From the NCBI GenBank assembly GCA_965199895.1, contig CBDATJ010000010.1:124001-188000 (forward strand): a DNA stretch of 64,000 bases, written 5' to 3'. Numbering within the stretch: position 1 is the stretch's first letter; each line of letters begins with the position of its first letter. The position numbers and the translations under genes are program-made. The notes beneath the pieces are model-generated. The model was not told the DNA's origin. It did no database searches and was given only the letters and a program-made list of their open reading frames with translations. Source of the stretch: Bin55 sp965199895 (GTDB lineage Bacteria; Pseudomonadota; Gammaproteobacteria; Pseudomonadales; Azotimanducaceae). Below are positions 19,234 to 27,989 of the stretch, in pieces.

Positions 19234-19821
19234 ATGCAACCACAGCTTTACAATTCCATTGCCAATCCAGAATCTGCCTCCACTTCCGCACCCAGGGCAC
19301 TGCTCCAACCGACCGAACCCAAGGTCATCGATGCGCATCCAGATAGTCTATTACATAGGTGCTTGAAGCGATTCGGGGGAAAAACTATTTTCGTCTACGG
19401 TAAGCGATATCTCACTAGGTATTACTTGCTCGGAAACGGAAGTGGTGATTCGTATGAAATCTATGTGCATCACATGCACGCTGCTGATGGATTTAGATGG
19501 CTTCACAACCACCCTTGGAAGTGGTTTTTCTCCTTCGTGTTTTCGGGTTACTATTTCCAAAACCTGTATGATCGAAAAACCAACCGGTACAAGAGATCCA
19601 AGATTCGGTGGTTTAACCTCTTTCGAGGGTTAGACCGTTATCACGCGATTCGAGAACTCCCCAAGGGGGATGCTTGGACATTGGTGATTGCGCCACCTAA
19701 GCTAAAAGACTATCAATGGGGATACTGGGACGATGAGAACAAAGTCCACATTGAAGATGACCATATTGGACACGAGTCTGCTCACGACGAAATCTTCGGA
19801 AACAAAACCCTAAAAGACTAA
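19234..19821 (+). CDS. Cupin-like conserved protein
   Basis: Soluble 195-residue protein with a cupin-like core: the metal-binding-type cluster is in GFRWLHNHPWKW, followed by a strand-rich segment with many aromatic residues (FFSFVFSGYYFQNLYD) and a late ELPKGDAWTLVI strand. Proteins of this type occur as single-copy hypotheticals in bacteria and phages; no activity is known to me. The start is well supported by AGGAGAGGG just ahead of the ATG. A perfect -10 hexamer (TATAAT, 19179-19184) lies 50 bases upstream but without a clear -35. It precedes the division cluster. Confidence 0.55.
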   Translation: MQPQLYNSIANPESASTSAPRALLQPTEPKVIDAHPDSLLHRCLKRFGGKTIFVYGKRYLTRYYLLGNGSGDSYEIYVHHMHAADGFRWLHNHPWKWFFSFVFSGYYFQNLYDRKTNRYKRSKIRWFNLFRGLDRYHAIRELPKGDAWTLVIAPPKLKDYQWGYWDDENKVHIEDDHIGHESAHDEIFGNKTLKD

Positions 19822-20203
19822 TCAGTAGTCACTTCAAAAAAGTTACTACACGTTATCAACCTATTGAATACGTGGATGGTAAATCTCTAATATTCAACCG
19901 TACTGGGTTACGACTTACGAGTACCGATCACAGGTCTACTGTTCGGGAAAAGACTGCTAACTTTCCGAATATCTTCAATTTGAGCCTTATAGAGTGACCG
20001 AATTGTAGAAGCCGCATGCGCAACCGGGCAAATTGATTTGCAAAAAATCGTAATCTTGGATAATATACACTAACGCCACTCTGATTAAAGGATGTAATCT
20101 TGGCGTAGCGATGTGAGTCGTGGATTCGATTGAACGGAGGCAACGTATGAAATTCACGTACACCGACCCTTCTACTATAGCTTATTGCTGATCCTGCAGC
20201 ACT
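19822..20203. other. Intergenic region ahead of the division/cell-wall cluster; mraZ absent
   Basis: 382 bases without a credible gene. In most bacteria mraZ lies here, directly upstream of rsmH; no MraZ-like frame is found on either strand, and no TGGG-type repeats of the MraZ operator stand out. The only feature supported is the sigma-70-like promoter listed separately. The minus-strand open frame across the region has unnatural composition and overlaps the rsmH start. Confidence 0.55.
20038..20066 (+). promoter_or_regulatory. Predicted sigma-70 promoter of the dcw cluster
   Basis: TTGCAA at 20038-20043, a 17-base spacer and TAATAT at 20061-20066, 138 bases upstream of rsmH. Spacing is ideal and each hexamer matches the consensus at four of six positions. 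It is the best promoter candidate in the gap and would drive the whole overlapping cluster. Confidence 0.45.
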
Positions 20204-21115
20204 ATGTCTGTCGGTCACACTCCCGTTCTTGTTGCCGAAGTTGTTTCGGCTCTCGCCTTATGTCCAAATGGTGCGTATTTGGATGCAACGTTTGGAGGTG
20301 GAGGACACACTCAAGCCCTTCTCGAGAAGTTGGATTCTTCTGCTCAAGTATTCGCAACTGATCGCGATCCGAATGCTATTTCACTCGCAAATGAACTCGC
20401 GCACACTGAAAAGCGGTTGACAACAAGCCAGACTTCATTGAGCAAGCTTCTCGAAACTTGCAAACAGCAGCAACTCGACAGTTTTTGCGGGATACTTTTT
20501 GACCTCGGCGTTTCATCGATGCAACTAGATAGTGCTGATCGTGGCTTTAGCTTCCGTGAGGATGGACCCCTTGATATGCGGATGGATCCCACAACAGGGA
20601 CAACAGCAGCAGACTGGCTAAATACTGCTCCATTACCCGTAATCTCTTCGGTTCTCAGTCGATACGGAGAAGAGCGAAATGCACGTCAGATCGCGAAGGC
20701 GATTGTTGATGCTAGACCACTGAGTCGGACAGCTGAACTGGTTGATGTAGTTGATCGTTCTTCTCGGATCCGAGATTCCAAAAAGCATATAGCTACGAGA
20801 GTATTTCAAGCAGTACGCATTCACATCAACGATGAATTGAATGAACTCAGAGAAGGACTGCGTAATGCCTTTCACTTGATGGCTAAATCAGGACGACTTG
20901 CTGTGATTAGTTTCCATAGTCTGGAACACAAGATTGTTCGACGACAATTTTCTCAATGGACCAACTCACAAATACCCTCACGAATTCCCATTCGAGGCAG
21001 CCCATCGCGACCAGTTAAGTTCATCGAGCGAGGGTTAAAGCCGAGTCGAAGAGAAATCGAAGCTAACCCTCGCGCACGTTCAGCTTTGTTGCAGGTGATC
21101 GAACGTGTCCTCTAA
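20204..21115 (+). CDS. rsmH: 16S rRNA (cytosine-1402-N4)-methyltransferase
   Basis: S-adenosylmethionine-dependent enzyme (also MraW) that methylates N4 of C1402 in the ribosomal decoding centre. The 303 residues carry YLDATFGGGGHTQ as the SAM-binding loop, LGVSSMQLD, and the C-terminal SFHSLEHKIVRRQF signature. The protein begins MSVGHTPVLVAEVV, matching the normal family start. As elsewhere it opens the division cluster, overlapping ftsL by 11 bases. Confidence 0.96.
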   Translation: MSVGHTPVLVAEVVSALALCPNGAYLDATFGGGGHTQALLEKLDSSAQVFATDRDPNAISLANELAHTEKRLTTSQTSLSKLLETCKQQQLDSFCGILFDLGVSSMQLDSADRGFSFREDGPLDMRMDPTTGTTAADWLNTAPLPVISSVLSRYGEERNARQIAKAIVDARPLSRTAELVDVVDRSSRIRDSKKHIATRVFQAVRIHINDELNELREGLRNAFHLMAKSGRLAVISFHSLEHKIVRRQFSQWTNSQIPSRIPIRGSPSRPVKFIERGLKPSRREIEANPRARSALLQVIERVL

Positions 21116-21416
21116 ATCCAATCACTATTCCAACAACAATACCCGATTCTGGCTGTGTGCATGGATGTTGTTAACCGCTAGCATCGTGACTACCGGTGTA
21201 TTGATTGTTCAGCAAGTACACGAGCGTTACCGACTCTACGACCAAGTTCTAGAACTTCGATTGCAACAAGACGACGCACTCTCTGAGCTTTCTAAACTTC
21301 AGATTGAACGTGGTAGCGAACGGTCCTATGACCGAGTCGTTGAAGTAGCTACTTCAGAACTGACCATGACATTCCCGAAAGAACTGGTTTCACCCACCCG
21401 CGAGAGTGAAGAATGA
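21105..21416 (+). CDS. ftsL: Cell division protein FtsL
   Basis: Small bitopic division protein that with FtsB and FtsQ bridges early and late divisome parts and activates FtsWI. It is 103 residues long, with a short cytoplasmic N-terminus, one membrane helix (about 12-34) and a periplasmic coiled coil (about 36-75). Sequence identity in this family is always low; the call rests on topology, size and position between rsmH and ftsI. The start is a GTG inside the end of rsmH, and the stop overlaps ftsI. Confidence 0.85.
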   Translation: MSSKSNHYSNNNTRFWLCAWMLLTASIVTTGVLIVQQVHERYRLYDQVLELRLQQDDALSELSKLQIERGSERSYDRVVEVATSELTMTFPKELVSPTRESEE

Positions 21417-23086
21417 ATTCATTTCGAGTTCGGGTGATTGTCATCTGCGGTGGACTGGTCATAGCTCTGATGCTCTTTCGCATGTTTGCACTCACCTACT
21501 TCGATAACGAATTTCTGCAAGCACGTGGGAGTTCGGTAGCTGAACGGGTGATTGAGGTACCCACAAACCGAGGCATCATCTACGACAGAAATGGGGAACC
21601 TCTTGCGCTGAGTCTACCGGTCTACTCGTTCTGGACCGATCCTGGGTTTTATACGATTGCGAAAGATGACCTTCCCGCGTTAGCTGAAGCTATGAATATG
21701 ACGAGAACCCGATTGGAAGGGATTCTTGCACGGACGAAGGACACTCGGTTTGTGTACTTGAAGCGACGCGCACCTAAAGAGATGGCCAGTGCAGTCGAAG
21801 AACTCGGACTGGAAGGAGTCCGCATTGAAACCGAATATCGTCGATACTACCCTAGAGCTGAAGTCAGTTCACACATAGTAGGTTTAACCAACTCTGATGG
21901 AAAAGGCATCGAAGGTCTGGAAGCAGCATACAACGCAAGACTAGATGGACAACCGGGTAAACGACGCATATTGCGTGGTCGAGATGGTCGAAGGTTTCGT
22001 GACTTGGAACTAATCGATCCTCCCGTTTTTGGAGAAGATCTCACCATGACCATCGATCTTGCACTTCAATACCTCACCTATAAGAATCTACGAGATGTTG
22101 TTGATGAATTTGAAGCACTCTCTGCCTCTGCTCTAGTCATTGAAGTTGCAACAGGTGAGATATTGGCCTTAGCCAACTACCCTACTTTTAACCCGAACGA
22201 CTTAAGAGATCGTGTTCCATCTCGTATGCGTAATCGTGCCATCAAGGACACCTATGAACCAGGTTCGACAATTAAACCCTTTTCTGCGCTTGCTGCATTA
22301 GAAACTGAGAGATACCAACCAAGCAGCGAAATTGACACAAATCCAGGTTACTTTGAAGTCGGTAGGAAACTTGTCGAAGACCCAAATAACTATGGGGTTT
22401 TGACCTTAGAAATGGTTTTGGTGAAATCAAGTCAGGTGGGGATAGCCAAAATCGCCCTAGATTTGGAACAAGAAGCTGTTCTCGAAGTCTTAGTACGAGC
22501 TGGGCTGAACGATCAACCCATGTCGGGGTTACCAAACGAATCAGTCGGACAATTGAACGCGGCAGAACTCCAACGGGAAATCGGTCGAGCCAATCTAGCC
22601 TTTGGCTATGGGATTTCTGTGTCTCCGCTACAGCTAGGAGTGGGTTATTTGACCCTTGCAACAGGAGGCAAACGTCGCGAGATCTCGATTATCAGAGAAA
22701 CTCAGATGCGAACAGTCTACGAACCTCGAGTATTTGCAGAAAAAGATGTAACACAGTTACTGGAAATGCTTCAGGGGGTTACTTCATGGACCGGTACCGC
22801 TCCCAAAGCTGCGATTCCAGGATTTCCTGTTGCTGGTAAAACGGGTACTGTTAGAAAGATTACCGATGGAGAATACGACGACTCACGTCACATTGCATGG
22901 TTTGCAGGGATGGTACCCGCGAACGATCCACAAATCGTCGTTGTAGTCGCAGTCAACGAACCCCAAGGTGAATTGTTCTCAGGTGGGGGAGTAGCTGCTC
23001 CCCTGTTTTCCAAGATTGCTCAGCATGCACTACAACTCAAAGAACAGGTGAGTACGGTGGAGGTATTAGACGATGATGCTTCTTAG
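21413..23086 (+). CDS. ftsI: Septal peptidoglycan transpeptidase FtsI (PBP3)
   Basis: Penicillin-binding protein that cross-links septal peptidoglycan with the glycosyltransferase FtsW. The 557 residues hold an N-terminal membrane anchor (about 7-28), a pedestal domain (NRGIIYDRNGEPLA) and the transpeptidase domain with STIK at 285-288 and KTGT at 476-479. The middle SxN motif reads S-S-Q (339-341, codons TCA AGT CAG), whereas E. coli has SSN, an unusual change at a catalytic-site position. The gene overlaps murE by 14 bases. Confidence 0.95.
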   Translation: MNSFRVRVIVICGGLVIALMLFRMFALTYFDNEFLQARGSSVAERVIEVPTNRGIIYDRNGEPLALSLPVYSFWTDPGFYTIAKDDLPALAEAMNMTRTRLEGILARTKDTRFVYLKRRAPKEMASAVEELGLEGVRIETEYRRYYPRAEVSSHIVGLTNSDGKGIEGLEAAYNARLDGQPGKRRILRGRDGRRFRDLELIDPPVFGEDLTMTIDLALQYLTYKNLRDVVDEFEALSASALVIEVATGEILALANYPTFNPNDLRDRVPSRMRNRAIKDTYEPGSTIKPFSALAALETERYQPSSEIDTNPGYFEVGRKLVEDPNNYGVLTLEMVLVKSSQVGIAKIALDLEQEAVLEVLVRAGLNDQPMSGLPNESVGQLNAAELQREIGRANLAFGYGISVSPLQLGVGYLTLATGGKRREISIIRETQMRTVYEPRVFAEKDVTQLLEMLQGVTSWTGTAPKAAIPGFPVAGKTGTVRKITDGEYDDSRHIAWFAGMVPANDPQIVVVVAVNEPQGELFSGGGVAAPLFSKIAQHALQLKEQVSTVEVLDDDAS

Positions 23087-24506
23087 CGAATTACTTCGTT
23101 GCCCTGACCTACCTTCGGTTCAAGTGAAAGGTTTATCTCAAGACTCTAACCAAGTGAATCCGGGAGACCTGTTTGTCGCCTACCGTGGACAGAAATTCGA
23201 TGGTCACGACTTTGCACAAGATGCAATAGACCGTGGAGCCATTGCTGTCTGTGCTGAACGTGAACCCATTCAACATACTAAAGTACCGTGGGTTCGAGTT
23301 TCAAATCTAGCTAGCAGACAATCAGAATTAGCTGCTCGTTTCTATGGGCATCCCTCCCAAACACTGAATGTCACGGGGGTGACTGGCACCAACGGAAAAA
23401 CATCAGTAGTCTGGGGAATAGCGAGTTTGCTTGATTCCACAGCATATATTGGAACTTTGGGTGTGGGTTCCCCCTCCTCCCTCCGACTCGTTCCACTCAC
23501 GACCATGGAACCCATATCCCTTCAGGCCAATTTAGCGAAACTTCTAGAACAAAACTACAAGTCAGTAGCAATGGAAGTGAGTTCTCACGCCCTTGATCAA
23601 GGACGAGTGGAAGACATTGAGTTCAATACCGCAGTGTTCACAAATTTGACTCGAGAACACCTGGACTACCACAAAACGATGGACAACTACGCCAAGGCGA
23701 AACGCAAGCTCTTTCAAAGGGTAGATTTAAGGTGTGGAGTCATCAACTTAGATGACCATCTGGGGTGTGCGATTGCTAGAGATCTCAGTGCTCGTGGGGT
23801 TGAATTGTTCACCTACGGTACAAAAAGTGATGCAACCTTGAGTTGGAGTCACATTAGACCGGGCACTGAAGGTATGACCGGTACTTGGCTGAGTCATTGG
23901 GGAGTGGCACGATTCAATCTACCGTTTCTGGGATCTTGTTTTGTGTCGAATGCAGCAGCTATCTTGCTAGTCGCCGTACAGAACGGAATGGATTTCACTC
24001 AAGCAGTTGAGCGGATGAGTGAACTGAAAACTGCCCCTGGTCGCATGGAGTTGTTGACACAACAAGGAGCACCAAGTGTAGTGTTGGACTATGCCCACAC
24101 CCCAGATGCTCTAGAGCAGGCTCTGGGTTCAGCGAGAGCACATTCCAAAGGTAACGTTGTGTGTGTATTCGGATGCGGTGGAGACAGAGACAAAAGTAAA
24201 CGACCCGAAATGGGTAGCGTTGCAGAGACATTGGCTGATGTGGTGTTTGTGACCAACGACAACCCTAGAACCGAGTCTCCAACACAGATTGCTCAAGAAA
24301 TCCAAGCTGGCTTTTCTGAACACGCAGACTGTGTGGTTGAATTAGATCGCACAACAGCGATTGAACAGGCGATTGCTGCAGCTAGCGAAAACGACGTAGT
24401 CCTCGTGGCGGGTAAAGGTCATGAAGAATACCAAGAGATTGGAACCACGCGTCTACCCTATAGTGATCGCGACGTAATTTCCGAGATTCTGAAGAGAGAA
24501 TTCTGA
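23073..24506 (+). CDS. murE: UDP-MurNAc-L-Ala-D-Glu:meso-diaminopimelate ligase
   Basis: Cytoplasmic ATP-dependent ligase that adds the third stem amino acid of peptidoglycan. The ATP loop is TGTNGKTS at 104-111, and the DNPR motif (in VTNDNPRTES, about residue 395) is the known marker for meso-diaminopimelate rather than lysine. Size is normal at 477 residues. The start lies within the end of ftsI, and the stop overlaps mraY (TGATG). In most dcw clusters murF follows; here mraY comes next directly. Confidence 0.96.
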   Translation: MMLLSELLRCPDLPSVQVKGLSQDSNQVNPGDLFVAYRGQKFDGHDFAQDAIDRGAIAVCAEREPIQHTKVPWVRVSNLASRQSELAARFYGHPSQTLNVTGVTGTNGKTSVVWGIASLLDSTAYIGTLGVGSPSSLRLVPLTTMEPISLQANLAKLLEQNYKSVAMEVSSHALDQGRVEDIEFNTAVFTNLTREHLDYHKTMDNYAKAKRKLFQRVDLRCGVINLDDHLGCAIARDLSARGVELFTYGTKSDATLSWSHIRPGTEGMTGTWLSHWGVARFNLPFLGSCFVSNAAAILLVAVQNGMDFTQAVERMSELKTAPGRMELLTQQGAPSVVLDYAHTPDALEQALGSARAHSKGNVVCVFGCGGDRDKSKRPEMGSVAETLADVVFVTNDNPRTESPTQIAQEIQAGFSEHADCVVELDRTTAIEQAIAAASENDVVLVAGKGHEEYQEIGTTRLPYSDRDVISEILKREF

Positions 24507-25582
24507 TGCTTCTTTGGTTAACAGAGTATATGTCCCAGTTCGATTCCTTCTTTGGAGTCTTTGATTACATTACTTTCCGCACCATTGTGAGTGCGGTGAC
24601 CGCGTTGCTGTTAACTTTGGTGATCAGTCCTCTGGTCATTCGTCGTTTTTCACAAAACAACATCGGTGAAACCATTCGAGACGATGGACCCAAATCTCAT
24701 CATTCCAAAGCGGGCACCCCCACCATGGGTGGTCTCATGGTCGTCCTGGCGATAGTGATCTCGACCATTCTGTGGGGTGATTTACACAGTAGACAAATCT
24801 GGATATTGCTCTCTGTTTTGGTTGGATTTGGACTCATCGGATTTGCCGACGACTATAGAAAACACACCCGCAAGAAAGGGATGTCAGCCAAATTAAAGTT
24901 TTTTTTGCAGTCGGTCATGGGACTGACTATTGCTGTGGTCTTATTTTCGACCGCTGTTGTACCCGAAGAAACCACGCTCATCATTCCCATATTTAAAGAC
25001 GTAGCTATTCCACTGGGATTCGGGTTCGTTGTTTTGACCTACTTGATGATTGTGGGCATGAGTAATTCAGTGAATCTAGCGGATGGATTGGATGGATTAG
25101 CCATCATGCCCAGCGTGATGATCGCTGCTGCTCTCGGTCTCATAGCCTATTTGGTCGGACATGTTGAGTTCTCTGAGTATTTACAGATCCCCTACATCCC
25201 GGGATTGGGTGAAGTCGCAATCATTTGTGGCAGTTTAGTAGGAGCAGGTTTAGGTTTTCTGTGGTTCAATGCTTATCCCGCGCAGGTGTTTTTGGGAGAT
25301 ATCGGTGCAATATCTCTAGGTGCAACACTCGGAACCATCGGGGTCATGGTGAGACACGAAATCGTGCTCTTGATCATGAGTGGAATCTTTGTGCTTGAAA
25401 CTGCATCAGTTATCGTGCAGGTATTAAGCTACAAGATGACGGGTAAACGAGTTTTCCAAATGGCTCCCTTACACCATCACTTTGAGCTCAAAGGATGGCC
25501 TGAGCCGAGAATCATTGTGCGATTTTGGATCATTAGTTTCATGCTGGTATTGGTTGGCCTGTCGATGTTGAAACTACGATGA
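24506..25582 (+). CDS. mraY: Phospho-MurNAc-pentapeptide translocase
   Basis: Integral membrane enzyme making lipid I from UDP-MurNAc-pentapeptide and undecaprenyl phosphate. About ten helices in 358 residues, with family motifs FADDYRKHTRKKGMSAK (Asp pair), NLADGLDGLA and the MAPLHHHFELKGW histidine motif. It follows murE directly because murF is missing from the cluster, and it overlaps murD by 4 bases. Confidence 0.97.
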   Translation: MLLWLTEYMSQFDSFFGVFDYITFRTIVSAVTALLLTLVISPLVIRRFSQNNIGETIRDDGPKSHHSKAGTPTMGGLMVVLAIVISTILWGDLHSRQIWILLSVLVGFGLIGFADDYRKHTRKKGMSAKLKFFLQSVMGLTIAVVLFSTAVVPEETTLIIPIFKDVAIPLGFGFVVLTYLMIVGMSNSVNLADGLDGLAIMPSVMIAAALGLIAYLVGHVEFSEYLQIPYIPGLGEVAIICGSLVGAGLGFLWFNAYPAQVFLGDIGAISLGATLGTIGVMVRHEIVLLIMSGIFVLETASVIVQVLSYKMTGKRVFQMAPLHHHFELKGWPEPRIIVRFWIISFMLVLVGLSMLKLR

Positions 25583-26883
25583 AACAGGAACTCGACATTA
25601 TCCTGGGACTAGGTAAAACTGGCTATTCGGTCGTCAAACATCTACACTCCCATAATCCGTTAGCGGTTTGTGATTCCCGACTAGGTCGCAACACCCAAGC
25701 GATTCCTTATTTGAACAACATGCGAACGGAGTTTCCAGACGTTTGTGTGATTCCACCCAAACATTTCAAGCGGGCACTTTGTGCTGCCAATCGAGTGATA
25801 GCAAGTCCGGGTATCCCCCTTTCTGATCATCTGCTGAAGTGGGCGAGCATCGAAAGAGTACCCATTGTCAGCGACATGGATCTCTTCATGGAAACGATCA
25901 CTGTGCCTGTTGCTGCCATTACTGGAACAAACGGCAAGAGTACTACGGTTAGTTTAGTGGCAGAAATGCTCAAAGACCGTGGTTATCAAGCATGTGGAAA
26001 TCTAGGACTTCCTGTTTTGCAGGCACTCCATGCTGATGCACAAGGATTTGTGGTCGAACTTTCAAGTTTTCAGTTGGAGCGGATGCAATTGTGTCGATTT
26101 CGTGTCGCTTCAATACTCAATATCTCCGAAGATCACCTTGATCATCACGAATCCAAAGAACAGTACATTGAAGCCAAACACAACATTTATCGGAAATGTG
26201 ATATAGCCATATACGATCACTTAGATCCTCTCACGAAACCATCTAGAGACATACCAACATTAGCGCTCAATCGGGACGACCAGTGGATGGTTACAACCGA
26301 CGGAGTACACGTTGATGGACATTTCATTCACAAAAATGAGATCGCGTTGAGTGGTACACACAACTTAAGGAACTTACTTCATGCGAGTGCGATTGCCCTT
26401 TGTCTCGGGGCAAGTTTGGACGAAGTGTGCCGAGTTGCGAACTCATTCAAGAGTCTACCCCACCGCTCTAATCTCGTCGATTCAGTCGAGGGTGTGAACT
26501 ACATTGACGACTCAAAGGCGACCAATCCGCATGCAGCTATTGCAGCAATCAAAAGCCAAGCGAACTCAGGTGCTAATTTGATTGTGATCTCAGGAGGTTC
26601 CGACAAAGGTGCGGATTTCAGTGAATTTGGCGAGTGTATTGACCGTCATGCAGCTGTTCTCATCGTGCTGGGTCAAGACTGTGAAATCATCACAGATACA
26701 GTGAATAAAACGCAGTGGCACCGAGCTGTCAACATGTCTGAAGCAGTTGTACTCGCACACTCGGTTGCCTCTGCAGGCGACACCGTATTACTCGCTCCTG
26801 CTTGCGCAAGCTTTGACTTGTACAAAGACTACACTGAACGTGGTACTGCCTTTGAGGATTCAATCCAGGATCTGAGAAAATGA
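25579..26883 (+). CDS. murD: UDP-MurNAc-L-alanine:D-glutamate ligase
   Basis: Cytoplasmic ligase that adds D-glutamate to UDP-MurNAc-L-Ala. The 434 residues include an N-terminal Rossmann-like UDP-binding domain (ILGLGKTGYSV), the ATP loop AITGTNGKST near residue 112 and the YIDDSKATNPHA motif typical of MurD. It overlaps mraY and ftsW by 4 bases at each side. Confidence 0.96.
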   Translation: MKQELDIILGLGKTGYSVVKHLHSHNPLAVCDSRLGRNTQAIPYLNNMRTEFPDVCVIPPKHFKRALCAANRVIASPGIPLSDHLLKWASIERVPIVSDMDLFMETITVPVAAITGTNGKSTTVSLVAEMLKDRGYQACGNLGLPVLQALHADAQGFVVELSSFQLERMQLCRFRVASILNISEDHLDHHESKEQYIEAKHNIYRKCDIAIYDHLDPLTKPSRDIPTLALNRDDQWMVTTDGVHVDGHFIHKNEIALSGTHNLRNLLHASAIALCLGASLDEVCRVANSFKSLPHRSNLVDSVEGVNYIDDSKATNPHAAIAAIKSQANSGANLIVISGGSDKGADFSEFGECIDRHAAVLIVLGQDCEIITDTVNKTQWHRAVNMSEAVVLAHSVASAGDTVLLAPACASFDLYKDYTERGTAFEDSIQDLRK

Positions 26884-27989
26884 TCTTTCGCTTAGACATG
26901 ATCACAACATGCCTCGGTATGTTGTTGGTGGCCCTTGGATTCGTAGCAATTGCCAGTGCGACTGCTTATTCCTCAGAGGTCATTGTGAACGCTTTTGTTC
27001 TACGACAGATCATCTATGTGGGCTTGGCAGCAGTTGTGTTTTTGATTTTGGTTCGGATTCCCATGAACACCTACGTGAAATTCCGCAGGTTCATTTATTT
27101 GGGAACTCTGATTCTTGCCTTGATCGTACTGGTTCCTTGGATTGGAGTCGTCGCGGGTGGAGGGAGACGATGGATTGATTTAGGGTTAATGACCGTACAG
27201 GTTACTGAAATTGCACGCTTTCTGATTGTCGTTTACGTCGCCGGTTATTTGTCGTACTGTGACAGTGAAATACGCGAATCCACTCTAGTAACCATGAAAC
27301 CCTTCTTTTGGGTCGGTATCGTTCTGTTTCTCTTTTTGCTACAACCTGATTTCGGATCAGCTGTCTTGATCGGTGCAGTCACCGCAGGTATGGTGTTCTT
27401 GGCGGGAGCAAGATTTCGAGATTTAGCCATCATCGGATTGGTGGGTATCGGTGGTTTAGCGTATGTACTCTACCATCGAAGTGATCGGATCTTGGCTTTT
27501 TTGGATACATGGAACCATTCCTCGCACGCAGGATATCAACTAGCGCAATCGCTCATTGGTTTTGGGCGCGGTGAACTGACTGGAGTCGGAATGGGTGATT
27601 CGATTCAAAAGCTACGTTATCTTCCAGAGTCACACAATGACTTCATATTTTCGGTGATTGTTGAAGAAACTGGATTTGTCGGTGGGACTATCTTGTTACT
27701 ACTGCTCATGTTTCTTGCCTACCGTTGCATCAGGTTCGGTGCCAAAGCAATCGCTGAACAACAATGGTTTGCCGGTTACTTTTGCTACGGTGCAGGACTG
27801 ATGCTTGGTCTACAAACCCTGATCAACGTAGGAGTATCAATGGGTGCACTACCTACAAAAGGTTTAACTCTTCCGTTCATTAGTTTTGGCGGAAACAGTT
27901 TGATTGTGTGTGTAGCACTATTAGCGGTTGTCTGTCGAGCTGAGTTAGAAACTCGCTTTCCGGAATACAGAACCCAGTATCTCTCATGA
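26880..27989 (+). CDS. ftsW: Septal peptidoglycan glycosyltransferase FtsW
   Basis: SEDS-family polymerase that builds septal glycan strands with its partner FtsI. The 369 residues give ten helices. The signature GGGRRWIDLG, the LLQPDFGSAVLIG helix and the LPESHNDFIFSVIVEETGF block with the catalytic-region Asp are intact, as is LPFISFGGNSLI. The start overlaps murD by 4 bases and the end overlaps murC. murG, which normally follows, is absent. Confidence 0.95.
   Translation: MIFRLDMITTCLGMLLVALGFVAIASATAYSSEVIVNAFVLRQIIYVGLAAVVFLILVRIPMNTYVKFRRFIYLGTLILALIVLVPWIGVVAGGGRRWIDLGLMTVQVTEIARFLIVVYVAGYLSYCDSEIRESTLVTMKPFFWVGIVLFLFLLQPDFGSAVLIGAVTAGMVFLAGARFRDLAIIGLVGIGGLAYVLYHRSDRILAFLDTWNHSSHAGYQLAQSLIGFGRGELTGVGMGDSIQKLRYLPESHNDFIFSVIVEETGFVGGTILLLLLMFLAYRCIRFGAKAIAEQQWFAGYFCYGAGLMLGLQTLINVGVSMGALPTKGLTLPFISFGGNSLIVCVALLAVVCRAELETRFPEYRTQYLS

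Noticed and set aside
19928..20218. Minus-strand open frame of 96 codons in the place of mraZ
   Set aside because: It is on the opposite strand, overlaps the rsmH start and the dcw promoter, has an Arg/Ser/Phe-rich composition and shows no MraZ motif.
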